Shown here piece by piece: positions 33,605 to 42,790 of a DNA stretch of 55,347 nucleotides (the first letter of the stretch is position 1; each line of letters starts with the position of its first letter). The notes under the pieces are model-generated. The model did not search any database and was not told the origin of the DNA. It saw only the letters and a list, made by a program, of their open reading frames with translations. Location: contig JAFLBE010000027.1 in NCBI GenBank assembly GCA_017303995.1, positions 1-55,347 of the forward strand, read 5' to 3'. Source of the DNA: Bacteroidota bacterium. Lineage in GTDB: Bacteria > Bacteroidota > JABWAT01. The position numbers were made by a program, and so were the translations under genes.

Positions 33605-35182
33605 ATGACGGGTGGTTTTTTGAGAAGAGCAATTTCGGTCCTTGGAATGTTTTTTTTGTCATTTATGGTTTCGGCCGCCTCAGAAGCAGGTCCCGTAACC
33701 TTAACTCAGATTTGGGGTGAAAAAGTTCAGAGCAAAATTCTGCAAAGTTCTGATTTACCCTGGGACCCAAGCGTTCGTCTACTTGAGGTTGCCGGTTTAC
33801 TCGGAGCCAGAACCAGTTACAATCCTGCCAGCAGACTATTGCAACTCTATTTTCAGTCTTACCAGGTTAAAGTTCAGGACGGAAACCCCTTCCTGATTGC
33901 TGAATCACTGACTGATCAAACACAAAAAACGGTTTTTCAATTATCTGCTGTTGCCGTTCCAGGATCAGGTGATGTTTGGATTGATGTTGTTACCCTTAAA
34001 AACCTTCTCCGGCTAGTGGTTGAGGGTACAGTTGATCCAAATTCAGGCCCAGCCACAATTTCGATTTCTTACCGGATGGTCGATCTTGACCGGATCGTCA
34101 TCGAAGAAAAATCAAACGGAACCCTCCTCAGATTTCCCTTCTACAAGCCACTCAAAGATTTTGAAAACCGTAAGGATGAATCAGGGAAAAACTATCTCAC
34201 CCTGGTAAATGTTCGCGCAGATATTGCAGCTTTGAATGCAACCAAACCTGTCGGACTTGTTGAGTTTATTGATGCAAAACCGTTAAAATCAGGGGCTCTT
34301 CAGCTGATTGTAAAAGTGAATCCGGCATTGGTTTCAACAGTTGATTTTGAATATTCAGAAGCTAACCGTGAACTGGTCATGAACATCCGGAAAGCAGCGT
34401 CAGGTTCAACCGGTGGGCTAACGCCAATTGCGACGCCGGTTCCGGTAAAAAGTGATCCGCACATGAAGGATAAGTGGGCACTTGACGTGATAGTTCTTGA
34501 TGCCGGTCATGGTGGAAAAGATCCCGGTACTATCGGGAAAAAAGGCACACGTGAAAAAGATGTGACATTGGGAGTAGTTCTGAAACTCGGCAAAAAAATC
34601 GAGAAGGAATTTTCTGATATCAAGGTTGTTTATACCCGTGACGAAGACGTTTTTATTCCGCTTGATAAACGCGGGAAAATTGCAAATCAGGCAAAGGGAA
34701 AGTTATTCATCTCAGTTCACTGCAACGCAAACAAGAAAAAAGACATAAACGGTGTTGAGTCCTACTTTCTGGGTTTGAATAAATCTGACGAAGCGCTTGA
34801 AGTTTCAAAACGTGAAAATGCGGTAATTCTGGATGAGGATAATTACGAAGAAAAGTATAAGGATTTCAACGAAGAAAATCTGATTTTGCTAACCATGGCT
34901 CAGTCAGCCTTTCTGGAACAATCAGAGAAAATTGCCATCAACGTAAGCAAATATGTTTCAGATCATGCAGACCGGGATAACCGTGGAGTGAAACAGGCTG
35001 GATTTATGGTTCTTTGGACGCCAAGTATGCCTTCCATCCTGATTGAAACAGGTTTTCTGTCAAATCTTGATGAAGAGAAATTTCTTTCTTCAGAAAAAGG
35101 TCAGCAAAAAGTTGCTGATGCTATTTTCAAGGCAATTGTCCAGTATAAAAATGACTATGAAAAAAGTCTGGGGAAATTGTAG
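33605..35182 (+). CDS. N-acetylmuramoyl-L-alanine amidase (Amidase_3) with N-terminal Cu-amine-oxidase-like domain
   Basis: From the ATG at 33605 (AAGGACAGG before it; the TTG at 33578 is less likely) the protein is 525 residues. A signal peptide is followed by a copper-amine-oxidase-N-like region (about 40-150: DPSVRLLEVAGLLGARTSYN), a beta-rich region, and a C-terminal Amidase_3 domain (about 295-520). Zinc ligands are visible in LDAGHGGKDPG, a Glu in TREKDV and FISVHCNANKK; the catalytic Glu is in SILIETGFLSN. The enzyme cleaves the amide between muramic acid and the stem peptide in the periplasm. A charged insertion around DEDNYEEKYKDFNEEN resembles the regulatory helix that blocks AmiB/C-type active sites. 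Confidence 0.93.
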   Translation: MTGGFLRRAISVLGMFFLSFMVSAASEAGPVTLTQIWGEKVQSKILQSSDLPWDPSVRLLEVAGLLGARTSYNPASRLLQLYFQSYQVKVQDGNPFLIAESLTDQTQKTVFQLSAVAVPGSGDVWIDVVTLKNLLRLVVEGTVDPNSGPATISISYRMVDLDRIVIEEKSNGTLLRFPFYKPLKDFENRKDESGKNYLTLVNVRADIAALNATKPVGLVEFIDAKPLKSGALQLIVKVNPALVSTVDFEYSEANRELVMNIRKAASGSTGGLTPIATPVPVKSDPHMKDKWALDVIVLDAGHGGKDPGTIGKKGTREKDVTLGVVLKLGKKIEKEFSDIKVVYTRDEDVFIPLDKRGKIANQAKGKLFISVHCNANKKKDINGVESYFLGLNKSDEALEVSKRENAVILDEDNYEEKYKDFNEENLILLTMAQSAFLEQSEKIAINVSKYVSDHADRDNRGVKQAGFMVLWTPSMPSILIETGFLSNLDEEKFLSSEKGQQKVADAIFKAIVQYKNDYEKSLGKL

Positions 35183-35187
35183 GGAAA

Positions 35188-35222
35188 GTGACAAGTGATA
35201 AGTTATAAGTGGTAAGTGATTG
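35188..35222. repeat. Heptad array after the amidase gene
   Basis: Five 7-base units GTGACAA GTGATAA GTTATAA GTGGTAA GTGATTG begin six bases after the stop codon. Confidence 0.8.
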
Positions 35223-35258
35223 GGCACATCTGCAAATTTTTTAAATATCCAATTCAAG

Positions 35259-35341
35259 AAAACCACCCCATCATCCAAGCGACTGATTTCCTCTCCCCCG
35301 ATAAAATCGGGATTAACATCTTTTCAAACGAGGGGAGCTTT
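35259..35341. repeat. Reversed CCCCTCC/GGGGTGG repeat with inserted hairpin
   Basis: Reading the minus strand gives CTCCCCTCGTTTGAAAAG, then an inserted segment with CCCGATTTTATCGGG (a hairpin), then GGAGAGGAAATC and GATGGGGTGGTTTT. The outer parts match the repeat at 29264-29328; the inserted hairpin differs. Confidence 0.6.
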
Positions 35342-35375
35342 AACCCTTTTTCTTGTAACTGAATTGTCTTTACAC

Positions 35376-35476
35376 TGACCACTTATAACTTGTAACCCCG
35401 AAAGCGTTCGGGATCTTCGTTTCACTCGACTTATCACTGATTTTTCTTACCACTGACCACTTGTAACTTATCACTG
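35376..35476. repeat. Heptad array interrupted by CCCGAAAGCGTTCGGG element
   Basis: TGACCAC TTATAAC TTGTAAC (35376-35396), then CCCGAAAGCGTTCGGG (35397-35412) and ATCTTCGTTTCACTCGAC (35413-35430), then TTATCAC, a 9-base unit, TTACCAC TGACCAC TTGTAAC TTATCAC. It ends 6 bases before the stop codon of the permease gene on the other strand. Confidence 0.8.
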
Positions 35477-35481
35477 GTTCC

Positions 35482-36735
35482 CTATTCGTATCTCAAACTC
35501 TCAATTGGATCAACGGTTGCAGCCTTCCTTGCCGGGAAAAATCCCGCCATCAATCCTATAACGCCAAGAATAACCACGACCCCAATCATAACCGCCGAAG
35601 AAATTTCTGGTCTTGCCAGCATTTCAATGGGGTCAAACAGGTTTTTGGGATCACTTGGAACAAGCCATGCAACTTTTACAGCTGCCCAGGTTAATCCTAG
35701 CCCGATAAAACCACCGGTGAATGCAAGTAGTACAGCTTCCATCATAAACTGAAGTGAAATCTGGCTTCTCTTTGCACCGATTGCCATTCTGATTCCTATT
35801 TCACGGGTTCTTTCCTTGACAGCCACATACATGATATTTGCTATACCCACACCAGCAACAATTAAAGTCAGAAGTCCGATCAGCCCGAGAAACATATTAA
35901 AACCCTGAGCAACAAGACCCGTCATTTTCATCATGTCAACCATGTCCCAGATTCCCAGTGCACGCTCATCTTTCGGGTCGAATTTATACTTTCTTCCCAA
36001 CGTTTGAAAAACCTTCGTTTTCACAACTTCATTCATGCCGGGAACTTTCAGATGCATAACAATAGAACGCAGGTGGCGGTAACCGTAAACATTATGAAAA
36101 GTGGTATAAGGAACAATTGCCCGTCTGGTATCAGGTCCCATACTCATGCCCATCTGGGTTTTTCTCTGAATAATTCCAACAACGGTGTAAGGCTGATCAT
36201 CCATGAAAACAAGTCCGCCAATGGGATTTTCCTGACCAAATAATTCTTCGGCAACTTCATTTCCGAGTACGAGCGTCCGGCGGCCGTCTTCCATATCTTT
36301 TTCATTGAGAAACCGTCCACCCTGAACAGGATACATGGTTCTCATATCTTCAAATTGCGGATTCACACCTTCGCAAAATGTGTTAAGAATGGCCTTACCA
36401 CGTTTCAATTGAACAAAGGTGCCGTAGGTTGGGCTGATCATGTCAATTTCAGGGATGGAGGATTGAAGAAGAGGAACATCCTCAGGTTCAAGATTGATAA
36501 ACCGGCCTTTCATCATGCCTTCATATTCAAGGTTGGTTTGTCCACCAAAAATCATCAGAATCTGGTTACCCGAGCCGAGTGTACCTTTAATGAAGGCGTT
36601 GCCAAGGCCAGAACCGAAAGCAAGCAAGGCGGTGATAGTGAACGTTCCCCATGCCATTGCAGAAATGGTGAGAAAAGACCGGATTTTTTGGGTCCGCAGA
36701 TCGTGAAAAAATTCTCTGATTAAAATGAGCCACAT
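35482..36735 (-). CDS. MacB/FtsX-type ABC transporter permease (second of pair)
   Basis: A 417-residue permease. An N-terminal membrane helix (about 20-40) is followed by a large periplasmic MacB_PCD domain (about 45-260, with GNAFIKGTLGSGNQ and VLGNEVAEELFGQENPIG) and a C-terminal FtsX domain with three helices (about 280-305, 335-360, 375-400), including IMYVAVKERTREIGIRMAIG (about 300-319). Such proteins couple ATP hydrolysis by a partner to extrusion of peptides, lipoproteins or small molecules through an outer-membrane duct. It lies 13 bases after the first permease. An ATP-binding subunit is required and is not encoded nearby. Confidence 0.93.
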   Translation of the reverse strand: MWLILIREFFHDLRTQKIRSFLTISAMAWGTFTITALLAFGSGLGNAFIKGTLGSGNQILMIFGGQTNLEYEGMMKGRFINLEPEDVPLLQSSIPEIDMISPTYGTFVQLKRGKAILNTFCEGVNPQFEDMRTMYPVQGGRFLNEKDMEDGRRTLVLGNEVAEELFGQENPIGGLVFMDDQPYTVVGIIQRKTQMGMSMGPDTRRAIVPYTTFHNVYGYRHLRSIVMHLKVPGMNEVVKTKVFQTLGRKYKFDPKDERALGIWDMVDMMKMTGLVAQGFNMFLGLIGLLTLIVAGVGIANIMYVAVKERTREIGIRMAIGAKRSQISLQFMMEAVLLAFTGGFIGLGLTWAAVKVAWLVPSDPKNLFDPIEMLARPEISSAVMIGVVVILGVIGLMAGFFPARKAATVDPIESLRYE

Positions 36736-36748
36736 TGTATTTGTCCTC

Positions 36749-37975
36749 TCAGGCTCTTAAACATTCAACAACATCGAGATTGGCAGCGGTTCGGGCTGGC
36801 ATCAAACCAGCAGCTAATCCGATTGCCATCAAGATTGAAATGGTAATGGCTGCAACTTCAAATGAAAGTGTTGGGGTGCCGATTCCCTCCTGAAATGGAA
36901 GCAGATTGATTCCTTTTAAAATCAGCATTCCCATAATAAATCCAATAAAGGCTCCCAGACCCACGATGAACAACGTTTCAACCAAAAATTGAATCATGAT
37001 GGACGATTTGGTTGCACCCATTGCCCGGCGGATTCCGATTTCCTTGACCCGTTCCTGAACGACAATGAACATGATGTTGGCAACCCCGATTCCGCCGACA
37101 GCAAGTGTAAAAGCACCGAGAACACCGAGGAAAATATTTAACCCGAGGAAGAAATAGTAGAAAAATTTATCAGCTTCAACGGTATCCCAGATAAAAATGG
37201 CGCCTTCATCAGTTGGGTCAAAGATGTGGTGATGGGCCAGTACCCCACGAACATCTTTTCTGAGTTCTTCCGATTGAGTCGGATCCTTCACCCGGTAAAG
37301 AATCACATTGACCCGCTGTCCCGGATTCATACTTTTATAAGTTGTGTAGGGAATAAAAATCCGGTCGGCGTCCCAGGTTCCATAGTTTGAATTCTGGGTT
37401 TTTTCCTGCATCACACCAATAATCACAAATGGCGAATTGCCGACAAAAATGGTTTTCCCGACAGCTTCTTCCATCCCAAAAAGCGTTTCTTTTGCTTTGT
37501 TGCCAATAACAGCCACCCGTCTTTGCTGGTCAATATCGAGCTGATTCAGCCACCGGCCACCAGCCAGAACGTACACATTCCGCAAATCAGAATAAATTTC
37601 TTCAACTCCGGTGAGTCCGGGTTTCATGACATTGTTTTTATAACTGGCTGAAATTCCGTCGGTAGAATATTCCATAGTCGCATGTTCTACACCAGGAATC
37701 CGCTGTTTCAGAAGACTGGCATCGAGTTCTTCAAGGGGGATGTAACGACCAAGACCGAAGCCGCCATAAGCTTTGGTGGTTGCTCCGCCAAAAATGACAG
37801 CAACCTGTGATCCCATGCCGTGCATGTTTTTGACGGTTTGATGTTTAAAACCTTCACCAACTGCAAGTAAAACCACGATGGCAATGGTTCCCCAGATAAT
37901 TCCGAACAACGTCAGAGTCGTCCGGAGTTTCTGTGCTTTCATGTCCAGTAAAAATTCGTTGATCCAGGTTAGCAT
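36749..37975 (-). CDS. MacB/FtsX-type ABC transporter permease (first of pair)
   Basis: A 408-residue permease with the same layout as its downstream neighbour: N-terminal helix (about 20-42), MacB_PCD periplasmic domain with VAVIGNKAKETLFGMEEAVG, and FtsX helices with IMFIVVQERVKEIGIRRAMG (about 291-310) followed by GAFIGFIMGMLILKGINLLP. The two permeases resemble each other in arrangement but are clearly diverged, so they probably form a heterodimer. The gene is 206 bases downstream of the adaptor gene; that gap holds repeats, not a gene. Confidence 0.93.
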   Translation of the reverse strand: MLTWINEFLLDMKAQKLRTTLTLFGIIWGTIAIVVLLAVGEGFKHQTVKNMHGMGSQVAVIFGGATTKAYGGFGLGRYIPLEELDASLLKQRIPGVEHATMEYSTDGISASYKNNVMKPGLTGVEEIYSDLRNVYVLAGGRWLNQLDIDQQRRVAVIGNKAKETLFGMEEAVGKTIFVGNSPFVIIGVMQEKTQNSNYGTWDADRIFIPYTTYKSMNPGQRVNVILYRVKDPTQSEELRKDVRGVLAHHHIFDPTDEGAIFIWDTVEADKFFYYFFLGLNIFLGVLGAFTLAVGGIGVANIMFIVVQERVKEIGIRRAMGATKSSIMIQFLVETLFIVGLGAFIGFIMGMLILKGINLLPFQEGIGTPTLSFEVAAITISILMAIGLAAGLMPARTAANLDVVECLRA

Positions 37976-38048
37976 GATAGTTGATGTTTAATGTTGTTTG
38001 TTTGGTTTGGATGGATGTGTACAGTCCTCAAAAAACGGGCACTTCGTC

Positions 38049-38095
38049 CTTCGATAAACCAGCTTTGCTGTACAAAGCTGGTACTCAGGATGACA
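38049..38095. repeat. CTTCGATAA-hairpin-ACTCAGGATGACA repeat
   Basis: CTTCGATAA (38049-38057) and ACTCAGGATGACA (38083-38095) flank a hairpin, CCAGCTTTG-CTGTA-CAAAGCTGG (38059-38081). The same flanks surround a different hairpin at 29421-29464. Confidence 0.75.
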
Positions 38096-38115
38096 AATTT
38101 GATGACTGTTTTCCC

Positions 38116-38180
38116 GTGACCCGTAACCAGCATTTCAGTCACCTGTCCCCTGTCCCTTGTCACTGGTATTTCCGTCACTG
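38116..38180. repeat. Heptad array beside the adaptor gene's stop
   Basis: GTGACCC GTAACCA, an 8-base unit, GTCACCT GTCCCCT GTCCCTT GTCACTG, an 8-base unit and GTCACTG. It ends 2 bases from the stop codon of the adaptor gene (minus strand). Confidence 0.78.
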
Positions 38181-38181
38181 G

Positions 38182-39276
38182 CTATTTAATCGATTTCACT
38201 TCAGGTTCGAGAACTTTTTCATTCTCTTTCAGACCTTCAGTGACTTCAATATTGATGGCATCGCTAAGACCGGTTTTGATTAGCTTTTTGGATTTTACTT
38301 TAGTTGCAGTATCCAAAACGGTTACAAAAGTGGAATCTTTTACAAAAGTTACAACCCGTTCTGGCAGGGTAAGTACATTTTCTTTTTTATCGATGATGAT
38401 ATCAGCATTTGCAGAATAACCGGCCCGAAGCGTAATTTTCTGATCGGGCAGAATTTCGATTTCAACCGGGAAGTTGGTAGCGTTGTCTTTCTTTTCTGCT
38501 TTCAATGCAATTTTACTTAACCGGCCTTTGATTACATCCTTTGGCAACGCACCAATTTTCAGTTCAACGGGCATTCCGATCTGGAGTTTCCCGACGTTGA
38601 TTTCATCAACTGTTCCTTTAAAAATGAGTGATTTCATATCAGCCAAAGTCATAACCGGCTGACCGGGCTGGAAGGAAGAAGACGGAACAACAGGGTCGCC
38701 AATGTTAACCATTTTTTCTAAAACATAACCATCAAGTTCTGACCGGATAATTGAAGAATATTCGGTGTTTTTGATGTTAACTTTTCCTTGTTTCAGAAGC
38801 GTAATTTTATCCTGGGCACTTTCAAGACGAAGGCGGGCAGCGGTGTATTCCTGTTCTATGGCTTCATATTCTTTGCTGGAAATAAGTCCTTTTTTCATCA
38901 TGGATTCCTGACGGACCTTTTCCTTTTCGATGGTTTCGAAATTGTTCTTTTCCATATCAACCTGACGGGTTGCATCTGCAAGTTCTGTCGGGGTTGGATC
39001 GGGTTTGATTTCAATCAGCGGATCACCTTTTCTAACGTAGGATCCGGCATCATTAAAAATCCGGGCAACAATTCCCGATACTTTCGATTTAACCTGAATT
39101 TCCTGTGTAGGCTGAATATTTCCGACAGCAAGAACTTTATCGACAATGGTTAATTTCTGAACAGAAACCTCAGGCAACTGATTTTCATCATGTGATTTGG
39201 AGTTGGTAAAAAACAGAAATGCGCCACCGGCAATGATGATGACGCAAATGGAGGAAATAATAACTTTCTTTTTCAT
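38182..39276 (-). CDS. HlyD/MacA-type efflux periplasmic adaptor
   Basis: A 364-residue membrane-fusion protein. An N-terminal anchor (about 4-24) is followed by a barrel-sandwich/lipoyl half with VKSKVSGIVARIFNDAGSYV (about 62-81) and GDPLIEIKPDPTP, a coiled-coil hairpin (about 95-165), the second half with IIRSELDGYVLEKMVNIGDPV, a beta-barrel domain with DEINVGKLQIGMPVELKIG and a membrane-proximal domain. It links the inner-membrane permeases to a TolC-like outer-membrane duct; no duct gene is in the window. It is the first gene of a minus-strand run that continues, across a 206-base repeat-filled gap, into the two permeases. Confidence 0.93.
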   Translation of the reverse strand: MKKKVIISSICVIIIAGGAFLFFTNSKSHDENQLPEVSVQKLTIVDKVLAVGNIQPTQEIQVKSKVSGIVARIFNDAGSYVRKGDPLIEIKPDPTPTELADATRQVDMEKNNFETIEKEKVRQESMMKKGLISSKEYEAIEQEYTAARLRLESAQDKITLLKQGKVNIKNTEYSSIIRSELDGYVLEKMVNIGDPVVPSSSFQPGQPVMTLADMKSLIFKGTVDEINVGKLQIGMPVELKIGALPKDVIKGRLSKIALKAEKKDNATNFPVEIEILPDQKITLRAGYSANADIIIDKKENVLTLPERVVTFVKDSTFVTVLDTATKVKSKKLIKTGLSDAINIEVTEGLKENEKVLEPEVKSIK

Positions 39277-39458
39277 GGCCTTTTCTTTCGGTTTGCGGGT
39301 TTTAAGCTCTATCGGCGGTTTACGCTGACCTTTTTTAGAAGTTTCTTCATCCTATCATAATTAAAATTTTGAAACGGGAGGAAACGCTGAAACCTTTTTT
39401 TTCTGTAACGTATACTAAAACCCTTTTTAAATTCTACATAGACAGGACGGACTTTGTC

Positions 39459-41354
39459 ATGAAAAATAAATTTACCGGCACATTTCTTCTGATTGCAGCT
39501 AGTCTTCTTTCTGTTTATTCATGTAAACGGGAACAACCCAAGCCAGAATTCAAGACTTACTCAATCTCTGAATTTCTTTCTACAGTAAATTTCAGGGGTG
39601 CTTCTTTCTCTTCTGATCAGTCAAAGATTCTGGTAAGCAATGACAAGTCTGGAATATACAATGCTTATTATATTCCAGTTGCCGGTGGAGATCCGGTTCC
39701 GTTGACTGCATCGAAAACGGATGCAGTTTTTGCCCTATCCTATTTCCCCGATGATGACCGTGTTTTGCTTTATTCTGATAAAGGTGGAAATGAACTTTCA
39801 CACCTTTATGTTCGTGAGCTCGATTCTACACTCAGAGACATCACTCCAGGTGAAAATTTAAAAGCAGAATTTCTTGGGTTTGCTCAGGATAACCGTTCAT
39901 TTTTTGTTGCCCACAATCAACGGGATGCCCGGTATTTTGATGTCTATGAACTGGATGTTAAAACCTATCAGCCAAAAATGATTTTTAAAAATACTGAGGG
40001 TCTTGATGTTGCCGCCGTTTCACCTGATAAACGGTTTCTTGCTTTGATGAAAAGTGAAAGTACCTCAGACCATAACATTTTTCTTTTTGATACTAAAACC
40101 CAGTCACTTAAGAATCTGACTCCGCACGAAGGTGATGTTGCCAATTTCCCCCAAACCTTTTCTCCTGATGGAAAAGACCTTTACTACCTGACCAATGAAA
40201 ATGACGAGTTCCTTTATCTGGTTAAGCAAAATCTTGAAACCGGAGCCAAAAAAGTAGTTGAAAAAACAAAGTGGGATGTTGAATACGCCTATTTCTCGAA
40301 AAAAGGAAAGTATTTGGTGATCGGAATCAATAATGATGCGAGAACCGAATTGAAAATCTTTGAAACCGCAACGATGCTTCAGACCATGCTTCCGAAAATT
40401 GAAAATGCTGAAATTAAATCGGTTGTTTTTTCAGCGGATGAAAGTAAGATCGCCTTTTATGCAAGTGGCGGTAAAAACCCCAACGATCTATTTATTTTCA
40501 ACCTGGCAGGTGGAAACCCAAAACAATTAACCCGTTCCTTATCGCCTGCAATTAATTCTGCAGATCTGGTTGATGCTCAGGTTGTACGTTTTTCTTCATT
40601 TGACAGTACCCAGATTCCTGGGATTTTGTACAAACCGGTAAATGCATCAGATACAGCAAAAGTCCCTGCCTTGGTTTGGGTTCATGGAGGTCCGGGTGGT
40701 CAGTCACGAACCGGATATTCTGCCCTGATTCAATATCTTGTTAATCATGGTTACGCAGTTTATGCCATTAACAACCGGGGCAGCAGCGGATATGGAAAAA
40801 CCTTTTTCAAAGCTGATGACCGGGATCATGGAAATGGCGATCTGAAAGACTGTGTGGAATCAAAGAAAATGCTGGCGGCAACAGGTTGGATTGATCCGGA
40901 TAAAATTGGAATTATTGGCGGAAGTTATGGTGGTTTTATGGTTCTTGCAGCTTTAACTTTTCAACCTCAGGAATTTGCTGTCGGTGTTAATTTGTTCGGC
41001 GTTTCAAACTGGGTCAGAACCCTGGCCAATTCGCCGGCTTACTGGGAATCTTTTAAAAAAGCACTTGAAATTGAAATGGGAAGTCTGAAAGACGAAACCT
41101 ATTTAAAAAGTATTTCTCCGCTTTTTCACGCAGATAAAATTGAAAAACCGCTCATGGTGCTTCAAGGTGCCAACGATCCGAGAGTTCTGAAAGTTGAGTC
41201 AGACGAAATCGTTGCAGAAGCACGGAAAAACGGAGTTCCGGTTGAATATCTTGTTTTTCCGGATGAAGGACACGGATTCATTAAAAAGGAAAACCAGGAA
41301 AAAGGGTATGAAGCCATCCTGAAGTTTCTTGATTTGCATCTGAAGGGAAAGTAG
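39459..41354 (+). CDS. S9-family (prolyl oligopeptidase-type) peptidase lipoprotein
   Basis: From the ATG at 39459 the protein has 631 residues and begins with a lipoprotein signal ending LLSVYSC (acylated Cys about 22); the upstream frame to 39369 would bury this signal. An N-terminal beta-propeller region (about 45-370) with repeated DGKDLYYLTNENDE-type blades precedes an alpha/beta-hydrolase domain (about 400-630). The nucleophile is in GGSYGGFM (Ser about 489), the Asp in GANDPRV and the His in DEGHGF, so the triad is intact. It probably cleaves peptides in the periplasm or at the outer membrane. Two M16 peptidase genes follow, suggesting a proteolysis cluster. Confidence 0.93.
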   Translation: MKNKFTGTFLLIAASLLSVYSCKREQPKPEFKTYSISEFLSTVNFRGASFSSDQSKILVSNDKSGIYNAYYIPVAGGDPVPLTASKTDAVFALSYFPDDDRVLLYSDKGGNELSHLYVRELDSTLRDITPGENLKAEFLGFAQDNRSFFVAHNQRDARYFDVYELDVKTYQPKMIFKNTEGLDVAAVSPDKRFLALMKSESTSDHNIFLFDTKTQSLKNLTPHEGDVANFPQTFSPDGKDLYYLTNENDEFLYLVKQNLETGAKKVVEKTKWDVEYAYFSKKGKYLVIGINNDARTELKIFETATMLQTMLPKIENAEIKSVVFSADESKIAFYASGGKNPNDLFIFNLAGGNPKQLTRSLSPAINSADLVDAQVVRFSSFDSTQIPGILYKPVNASDTAKVPALVWVHGGPGGQSRTGYSALIQYLVNHGYAVYAINNRGSSGYGKTFFKADDRDHGNGDLKDCVESKKMLAATGWIDPDKIGIIGGSYGGFMVLAALTFQPQEFAVGVNLFGVSNWVRTLANSPAYWESFKKALEIEMGSLKDETYLKSISPLFHADKIEKPLMVLQGANDPRVLKVESDEIVAEARKNGVPVEYLVFPDEGHGFIKKENQEKGYEAILKFLDLHLKGK

Positions 41355-41356
41355 CT

Positions 41357-41389
41357 GGTCACGGGTTACGGGTCACAAGTTACTGGTTA
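41357..41389. repeat. Heptad array after the S9 peptidase gene
   Basis: GGTCACG GGTTACG GGTCACA AGTTACT GGTTA begins 3 bases after the stop codon. Period 7 is exact. Confidence 0.8.
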
Positions 41390-41428
41390 AATTCAATACA
41401 ATGACTTTTTTTAATTCAAAGGAAAAAC

Positions 41429-42790
41429 ATGATACGACTTATTCTTATCCTGCTTCTGGCAGGATCGTTTGCAGCTCAGGCACAGGATTCCCGGCTAAGC
41501 CTGCCGTATTCCAGATTTACGCTGGATAACGGACTAACTCTCATCGTTCACGAAGATTTCTCAACCCCGATGGTGGCTGTGAATGTCTGGTATCACGTGG
41601 GTTCGTCCTACGAAAAACCGGGCCGAACCGGATTTGCTCACCTTTTCGAGCACATCATGTTTGAAGGTTCCGGAAATGTAAAAGAAGGTGATTTTGATAA
41701 TCTGCTTGAAGGGGCTGGCGGAAATAATAATGGTTCAACCACCAATGACCGCACCAATTATTACGAAACAGTTCCTGCAAATGCCGTAAGTCTTGCACTA
41801 TTTCTGGAGTCTGACCGGATGGGATTTCTGCCGGACGCCATGTCACCAGGAAAAGTTGACGGACAGCGCGATGTTGTGAAGAATGAACGTCGTCAATCCT
41901 ACGAAAACCGTCCTTACGGACTTGCCTGGCAATATCTCTCCAGTGAATTTTATCCGAAAAACCATCCGTATCACTGGCCGGTGATTGGTTATATGGAAGA
42001 TTTAACTGCCGCCTCTTATGAGGATGTGCTTGAGTTCTACAAAAAATATTACCGTCCGAATAATGCTGCTTTGGTTATTGCCGGTGCAATAAAAACCGCC
42101 GACGCCAAAAAACTGGCAGAATCGTGGTTTCATGATGTCCCAAAAGGGGAAACCATAATACGCCCCGAAGCACCCGAATTTGAACTTTCCGGACTTAAAA
42201 CTCTGACGATTGAAGATAATGTTCAGCTTCCGAGATTGTACATGGCATTTAAATCGCCACGGTCGCTTTCTCCCGGTGATGCAGAAATGGACATCACAGC
42301 ACAGATTCTTGCCGGCGGAAAAAACAGCAGATTGTATAAACGCCTTGTTTACGATCTTCAGATTGCGCAGGATGTGAACGCTTTTCAAAACTCAGGGGCA
42401 CTGGCTTCCCAGCTTATCATTATTGCTACGGCACGCCCGGGAATTGATCTCGATCAGTTGAAAACGGTGATTGACGAAGAAATTGAAAAACTTAAAGCTG
42501 AATCACCCTCACAGCGGGAACTTCAAAGAGTTGTTAATCAATATGAAGTCAGTTACCTGAGTCAGTTTCAGTCTATCGAGGCAAAAGCTGACATGATGAA
42601 CAGTTACTTCCGCTTCACTGGAAATCCGGATTGGGCCAATGAGGATTTGTCACGGTATAAGTCGATTGATACCGGCGATATTTCATCGGTCACTCAAACT
42701 TATCTTGATCTGAATAAACGGCTGATTCTCAGCTTTGTACCCAAAGGAGCCACGGAGTTGGCAGTTAAAACAACAGAGGTGAAACCATGA
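41429..42790 (+). CDS. M16-family zinc peptidase, catalytic subunit
   Basis: A 453-residue exported peptidase: signal peptide (1-20, AQAQ) and two M16 domains. The inverted zinc motif HxxEH is in FAHLFEHIMF (His 71, Glu 74, His 75), with the third ligand expected in VVKNERRQSYENRPYG. The second half (about 240-430) has VQLPRLYMAFKSPRSLSPGD. It overlaps the next gene by 4 bases (ATGA). Bacterial M16B enzymes work as heterodimers with one zinc-bearing subunit and one that supplies an Arg/Tyr pair; this is the zinc-bearing one. Preceded by AAAGGAAA, a good ribosome-binding site. Confidence 0.95.
   Translation: MIRLILILLLAGSFAAQAQDSRLSLPYSRFTLDNGLTLIVHEDFSTPMVAVNVWYHVGSSYEKPGRTGFAHLFEHIMFEGSGNVKEGDFDNLLEGAGGNNNGSTTNDRTNYYETVPANAVSLALFLESDRMGFLPDAMSPGKVDGQRDVVKNERRQSYENRPYGLAWQYLSSEFYPKNHPYHWPVIGYMEDLTAASYEDVLEFYKKYYRPNNAALVIAGAIKTADAKKLAESWFHDVPKGETIIRPEAPEFELSGLKTLTIEDNVQLPRLYMAFKSPRSLSPGDAEMDITAQILAGGKNSRLYKRLVYDLQIAQDVNAFQNSGALASQLIIIATARPGIDLDQLKTVIDEEIEKLKAESPSQRELQRVVNQYEVSYLSQFQSIEAKADMMNSYFRFTGNPDWANEDLSRYKSIDTGDISSVTQTYLDLNKRLILSFVPKGATELAVKTTEVKP

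Noticed and set aside
37976-38181. Possible missing ATPase gene between adaptor and permeases
   Set aside because: Only about 200 bases, made of a hairpin repeat and a heptad array; no Walker motifs in any frame.
39369-39458. Longer N-terminus of the S9 peptidase
   Set aside because: It would place 30 residues before a clear lipoprotein signal, so the ATG at 39459 is preferred.
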